From Nitrospira japonica (GTDB taxonomy: Bacteria > Nitrospirota > Thermodesulfovibrionia > UBA6902): 64,000 bases of DNA. The position numbers and the translations under genes are program-made. The notes below the pieces were generated by a model. That model made no database searches. It saw nothing but the letters and a program-made list of their open reading frames with translations, and was not told where the DNA came from. Every line of letters starts with the position of its first letter. Position 1 is the first letter of the stretch. Shown piece after piece: positions 58,888-64,000 of the stretch. Where the stretch lies: contig DYJL01000009.1 in the NCBI GenBank assembly GCA_020723105.1, positions 62,001 through 126,000 on the forward strand. Direction: 5' to 3'.

Positions 58888-59186
58888 TAAATAATGCCTT
58901 TTCTGACACCCTCAAGAGAAAACGACGTGAGCTTGTCGGCAAGAAATGTTATGAAGTGCTTCACAGAAGCAGTAAACCCTGGCCTGATTGTCCTCATAAG
59001 CAGACCGTAGAAACCGGGGCAGAAATACGGGTCATCCATATAGTTGAACATTTAATATCACCCCCATCCTCAGGCAAGGTTATCCTCGCTATTCGTAAAT
59101 TTTGCATCAGATACAGAAAACACATTGACAGGTCTGACTTTGAGCGGCTTATAATGCAGGCTAAATTGCACTTAAGTAAAACATAA
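58888..59186 (+). pseudogene. PAS-domain remnant
   Basis: Frame reads VVTINNAFSDTLKRKRRELVGKKCYEVLHRSSKPWPDCPHKQTVETG, PAS-like but with no intact N-terminus or start. Confidence 0.5.
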
Positions 59187-59201
59187 TTTATACTACTCGA
59201 A

Positions 59202-61208
59202 ATGGTGGAATCAGAATTTTTAAAATCGCTGGTTATCATCTTTGGTGTTTCCGCTGCCGTAGTATTCCTGCTGCACAGATTAAAGATACCCTCCATTGTA
59301 GGTTTCCTTGTTGCGGGCCTTATTATCGGGCCTTACGGCATAGGACTTGTGGAAGACGTTCACGCCGTGGAAATCATGGCAGAAATCGGCGTCATACTCC
59401 TACTGTTTACCATCGGCGTTGAGTTTTCAGTGACAAAACTTATGCGAATGAGGAAGGCCATTCTTGGCGGAGGCGGGGCGCAGATATTGCTGACAATCGT
59501 CCTGTCTGCAACTGCCGCCTATCTCATGACCGGTTACACAAACCGGGCTGTCTTCACAGGCTTCCTTGTCGCCCTGAGCAGCACGGCGATTGTCCTGAAA
59601 ATGCTCTCAGAAAGAGGGGAAACAGATACCCCGCACGGACGCATGATGATCGGGATATTGATCTTTCAGGACCTGTGTGTGGTCCCCATGATGCTCCTTG
59701 TTCCCGCACTCTCCGGTGAAGGCATAAATGTAACGGATGTGGCTATTAAAATGTTGAAAGCGGCTCTGATCATAGCGGCCGTACTCCTGAGCGCCAGATG
59801 GCTGGTCCCGAATCTCCTGCATCAGGTAGTCCGCACAAGAAGCCGGGAGCTGTTTATAACCACAATCATCCTCTTCTGCCTCGGAATAGCGCTTTTAACT
59901 TCAAGGTTCGGGCTCTCCCTTGCGCTCGGCGCATTTCTGGCAGGGCTTATTATTTCAGAGTCGGAGTACGCGCATCAGGCCACAGCAGACATACTGCCCT
60001 TTAAAGAAAGCTTTATGGGTTTATTTTTTGTTTCTGTCGGAATGCTGATGAATGCAGGTTATATGGCGGGGAACTGGCAGAAGATATCCGTGACTGTCGG
60101 ACTGATATTCGGACTCAAGGTGATTACAGGAACAATCTCAGTCCTGGCAACAGGAAGCCCTTTCAGGACCGCTGTCAGCGCAGGCCTCGGGCTGGCCCAG
60201 ATCGGCGAGTTTTCATTTGTGCTTGCAGTTGCTGGAAAGACGTCGGGGCTTATATCAGAAGATTTTTATCAGATATTTCTCTCATCCTCTGTAGCAACCA
60301 TGCTGATTACCCCTTTTGTAATGAAAGCCGCCCCTTCTGTGTCTGCATGGGTAGCATCAAGGCGCCTGCTGGAGAAAGTTGATAAGCTTAAAAGAATTTC
60401 CAAAGAAGGCCCCCCTGCGAAAAGGCAGGGACATGTAATAATTATCGGCTTTGGTTTGAACGGAAAAAATCTGGCAAGGGTCCTGAGAGAGGCCGAGATA
60501 CCCTATGTTGTTCTTGAGATGAACAGCGACACAGTAAGAAAGATGATGAAGAAAGGAGAGCCGATATATTACGGCGACGGGACCGGCGCAGAGATACTTC
60601 ATAAACTTAATATTGAAAAGGCAAGGCTTCTCGTCGTGGCCATATCCGACCCGGCCTCCACAAGGACTACTGTGTCTGTCGCAAGGCATGAGAACCCTGA
60701 TATTTATATTATTGTGAGAACCAGATACATCGCTGAAGTTGACGAGCTGATTGCACTTGGCGCAAATGAAGTGATACCCGAAGAATTTGAGACATCGGTT
60801 GAGATATTCTCAAGAGTGCTGCATAACTATCAGGTGCCGGGAAATGTAATTACAGACTATGTCAGCAGTATAAGAAAAGACAGCTACAGTGTTCTGAGAA
60901 CAGTTGATCTCCCTCCAAAACATCTTGCTGAACGATATAGTTTTTTAAAAGATATTGAGACTGAGACGTACCTGATCAAGGAATTCTCCAAAGTGATTGG
61001 ACATTCAATAAAGGAACTGAATCTCCGGGCTGAGACCGGAGTTACTGTCATCGCTTTACAGCGGGGTGAAGAAATACATCAAAACCCTCCTCCTGATTTT
61101 GTCCTGAAAGAAGGAGACATACTTCTGCTTATCGGCAGAAAAAAAGATATCAACCATGCTAAGGATTATCTTGAATCCGATAAATTTATAGCGATGAAGT
61201 ATCATTGA
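59202..61208 (+). CDS. CPA2 monovalent cation:proton antiporter with TrkA-N/TrkA-C (KefB/RosB-like)
   Basis: FLLHRLKIPSIVGFLVAGLIIGPYG; HVIIIGFGLNGKNLARVL; C-terminal RCK_C. Confidence 0.93.
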   Translation: MVESEFLKSLVIIFGVSAAVVFLLHRLKIPSIVGFLVAGLIIGPYGIGLVEDVHAVEIMAEIGVILLLFTIGVEFSVTKLMRMRKAILGGGGAQILLTIVLSATAAYLMTGYTNRAVFTGFLVALSSTAIVLKMLSERGETDTPHGRMMIGILIFQDLCVVPMMLLVPALSGEGINVTDVAIKMLKAALIIAAVLLSARWLVPNLLHQVVRTRSRELFITTIILFCLGIALLTSRFGLSLALGAFLAGLIISESEYAHQATADILPFKESFMGLFFVSVGMLMNAGYMAGNWQKISVTVGLIFGLKVITGTISVLATGSPFRTAVSAGLGLAQIGEFSFVLAVAGKTSGLISEDFYQIFLSSSVATMLITPFVMKAAPSVSAWVASRRLLEKVDKLKRISKEGPPAKRQGHVIIIGFGLNGKNLARVLREAEIPYVVLEMNSDTVRKMMKKGEPIYYGDGTGAEILHKLNIEKARLLVVAISDPASTRTTVSVARHENPDIYIIVRTRYIAEVDELIALGANEVIPEEFETSVEIFSRVLHNYQVPGNVITDYVSSIRKDSYSVLRTVDLPPKHLAERYSFLKDIETETYLIKEFSKVIGHSIKELNLRAETGVTVIALQRGEEIHQNPPPDFVLKEGDILLLIGRKKDINHAKDYLESDKFIAMKYH

Positions 61209-62218
61209 CAGAAGATAACATGTTACTCTGGCTTGGATTCTTAATCTGCACAGCAGCCATCGTCTTTGCAGGCACGAGGCTGTCAAAGTACGGCGATATA
61301 ATCGCTGAAAAGACCGGTCTCGGCAGGACATGGATAGGCGTTGTGCTCATGGCATCGGTCACCTCTCTGCCTGAGCTTGTGACGGGAATCAGCTCCGTTA
61401 CTTACGCAGGTGTGCCGGACATCGCAGCGGGCGATGTCCTTGGAAGCTGTGTCTTCAACATGCTCATCCTTGCAGTCATTGATGCTATATATCGTCCGAT
61501 GCCCATATCAACAAGAGCGCATCACGGCCACGTACTTTCTGCAGGTTTCGGAATAATCCTGCTGAGTATTGTTGTCATCAGCCTCTTTGCCGGAAACAAC
61601 ATTCCCTCTCTTGGATGGATAGGGATATACACTCTATTGTTTGCAGTCATTTATTTCATAGCGATGAGAATGGTCTATTTTTACGAAAAGAAACAACTGT
61701 CAGAGTTCGTGAAAGAAAGGGCTGATGAATTAAGATATCGGGAAATCCCGACCAGAACGGCGGTGTTACATTATGTGGTCAATGCGGTAATTGTCATCAT
61801 TGCTGCTATTTTTCTGCCAAAGATAGGCGAGGGCATTGCGAAAGTTACAGGACTGGGACAAACCTTTGTCGGGAATTTCTTTATAGCAATCTCCACTTCT
61901 CTGCCTGAAGTAGTGGTTTCTGTTGCCGCCGTCAGAATGGACGCTGTGGACCTTGCAATAGGCAATTTGTTCGGAAGCAATATTTTCAACATTTTCATAC
62001 TTGCCATTGATGATATCTTTTTCACAAAAGGGCCCATACTTTCTTTTGTTCAAGAGAGCCATGCAATTTCAGCGTTATCTGCCATTGCCATGACCGCAAT
62101 TGCAGTTATAGGCCTTACATACCGCGCCGAGAAGAAGCGCCTGTTTCTTGCATGGGACTCTATCGGAATAGTTCTGGTATATGTGGGCAATCTGATGCTT
62201 CTGTTTATGATGCGGTAA
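61205..62218 (+). CDS. Sodium/calcium exchanger (CaCA) family protein
   Basis: Two alpha-repeat-like motifs: MASVTSLPELVTGISSV...GDVLGSCVFNMLIL and IAISTSLPEVVVSVAAV...GNLFGSNIFNIFIL. Confidence 0.9.
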   Translation: MTEDNMLLWLGFLICTAAIVFAGTRLSKYGDIIAEKTGLGRTWIGVVLMASVTSLPELVTGISSVTYAGVPDIAAGDVLGSCVFNMLILAVIDAIYRPMPISTRAHHGHVLSAGFGIILLSIVVISLFAGNNIPSLGWIGIYTLLFAVIYFIAMRMVYFYEKKQLSEFVKERADELRYREIPTRTAVLHYVVNAVIVIIAAIFLPKIGEGIAKVTGLGQTFVGNFFIAISTSLPEVVVSVAAVRMDAVDLAIGNLFGSNIFNIFILAIDDIFFTKGPILSFVQESHAISALSAIAMTAIAVIGLTYRAEKKRLFLAWDSIGIVLVYVGNLMLLFMMR

Positions 62219-62262
62219 ATCGGGTAGAATACTATTTTCTATCAACAGGAACGGAAGACAAT

Positions 62263-64000
62263 TTGAAATTGAAAATAATAATAGCTTTCGTTACAGCCCT
62301 GCTATTGCATGGCATATCGATTAATGCGATGTCCGCCGAGCACAATATTGTCCTTGACGGCCCCCATAAATTTTCCACTGGTGATGATCCCGCATAGTCA
62401 GCGCCATCATATGACGATTCAAAATGGCAATCGATCATTATTCCCGGAAGCTGGCAGTCACAGGGGATCAAGTCTGAAAAGGGTATCGGCTGGTACAGGA
62501 TTCATTTTACCGCTCCTGAGGCAATCAATAATATGCAGCCTGCCGTCTTGCTCGGACGTATCGGGGATGCCGATGAAGTTTTCCTTAACGGTGTCAGGAT
62601 CGGCGGAGAAGGTTTGATCGGCAGACGATTTGTCGAGGCGACAAAGATCAACAGGCTCTATATCATCCCACAGGGTCTTCTTAAATACAACGAGGACAAC
62701 CTTCTATCAATAAGGGTGATGAATACTTATCTCAACGGCGGTATTTTTGACAAGAATATAATGCTGGGCGACTATAATTACCTGTTGACGAATAAATTAA
62801 ATAGAGCCAAAGATGTCCTGGTCATCGAGTCCTGTTTCCTCACCTTTTTTGCAATATTCTTTGTGACATGTTTTTTCTTTTATGTTCAGGGGCTCAGAGA
62901 CAGGGAATATATTTACTTCTGGCTGTTTATAACAATATATGGGGTACTCTTCTTTCTTGGAAGCCGTGCTTTTTATAACACCGGGCTGAAAACAGTATTT
63001 GTTCAGCATGCGATCAATACTCTGGCAGCCTTGCTTCCTGCTAACCTCATCATGCTTTTAATGCGTATATATAACGAGGAAACACCTGCTTATATCAAAC
63101 CTGTCCTTTCTCTGTTTTGTATCATCGCGCCGGCAACTATTTTGTTCCCGGACTATCCTATAAGGGAATATTTATATAAATTGTGGGGGGTAATTTTTAT
63201 TCTGACCGCCGTCTTTTTGGTCTTCTCAGCAATGAAAGCTTATCAGAGAAAGTTTTATGAATCCGGTTATATCCTGTTAGGTGTGACAGGCCTGATTGCG
63301 GGACTGATACTGGAATCAGTTGGAGGGTTGGATCTTTTGCAGGTTACGGGCTTTTTCCTGTGGGATTATTCGGCGGTCTTTTTTATGATTTGCCTTATGT
63401 GCGCTTTGACGGCAAGATACGCCCGCATCAAGGAAGAGCTGCAAACAGCGTCAGTGCGAATATTCGACGCTCATGAGGAGGAAAGAGGGAGACTCGCAAG
63501 AGAGCTGCATGACGGGATCGGCCCATCTTTACTTGCCATAAAATTACGGCTTCGTATGCTTGAAGAAAAAGTCGGGGAAGTAACGTCCATAGGTAAAGAA
63601 GATTTCCCGGAGCTTATATCGGACATCTCGAATTCTATAGAAGAGTTAAGAGCAATTGCTACGGACCTCAGACCCTCTTTTCTTGAAAATGTAGACATAA
63701 CCGACGCTATTAACTGGCATGCTGAAAAGATTCAGGATAAATTAGGCATACAAATAAAGGTTGATTCCAACGGTTTGACAAAAATAGCCACAAAAACCAA
63801 AGATACCATATACAGGATATACCAGGAGGCTTTAAGTAATGCAATAAAACATTCGGGAGCGACATTGGTTAATGTAGTTTTAAGAACGAAGGGGAATTTA
63901 TTATCATTGGAGATCAAGGACAACGGCAAAGGATTTGATCCGGACCGTCCCGGGAAAAAAGGGACGGGTTTCGGGCTTCATACTATGAGGGAAAGAGTGG
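62263..64000 (+). pseudogene. 7TM-DISM-type histidine kinase (NarL-type HisKA_3) interrupted by in-frame TAG at 62395-62397; runs off the window
   Basis: MKLKIIIAFVTALLL...GDDPA*SAPSYDDSKWQSIIIPGSWQ...EERGRLARELHDGIGPSLLAIKL...YQEALSNAIKHSGA. Confidence 0.7.

Noticed and set aside
62395-62397. Amber recoding (pyrrolysine) as main explanation
   Set aside because: Position fits a conserved Trp (TGG to TAG), and TAG is used as a normal stop elsewhere in the window (e.g. kup).

Overview
64 kb of a bacterial chromosome that reads as an anaerobic, sulfate-reducing, heme-rich bacterium. A Nitrospirota/Thermodesulfovibrionia-like origin is my guess from gene content only; no database search was possible. 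Main blocks: (1) chemotaxis cluster on the minus strand (heme-MCP, cheA, CheW-PilZ fusion, cheR, HDOD protein). (2) typA, pilB/gspE-like ATPase, kup and an aldolase. (3) A sulfate-activation/reduction operon: adk-sat-aprBA-qmoABC, followed by a membrane pyrophosphatase. (4) tRNA-Ile/tRNA-Ala, mutS2 and a PhnD-linked two-component system with a broken receiver gene. (5) A multiheme/FeS/NrfD-type respiratory cluster (34-39 kb) next to a sigma54 activator, with a candidate sigma54 promoter. (6) A tRNA-His/Arg/Lys cluster. (7) An arsenic island: arrAB-like molybdoenzyme, two histidine kinases with heme-binding motifs, and arsR-arsD-arsM-arsA(duplicated), with no efflux permease in the window. (8) mutL-miaA-hfq, transporters, and an amber-interrupted DISM histidine kinase. 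The most unusual signals are non-coding. At least 12 intergenic loci are built from degenerate 7-nt units, often as inverted hairpins whose phase can run through the loop. Five intergenic loci carry phased 9-nt arrays of GYTTAARC(N), two of them directly adjoining heptad blocks. Two homologous short TIR elements have different heptad cores. Two unrelated palindromic elements sit in-frame inside the tandem arsA gene.
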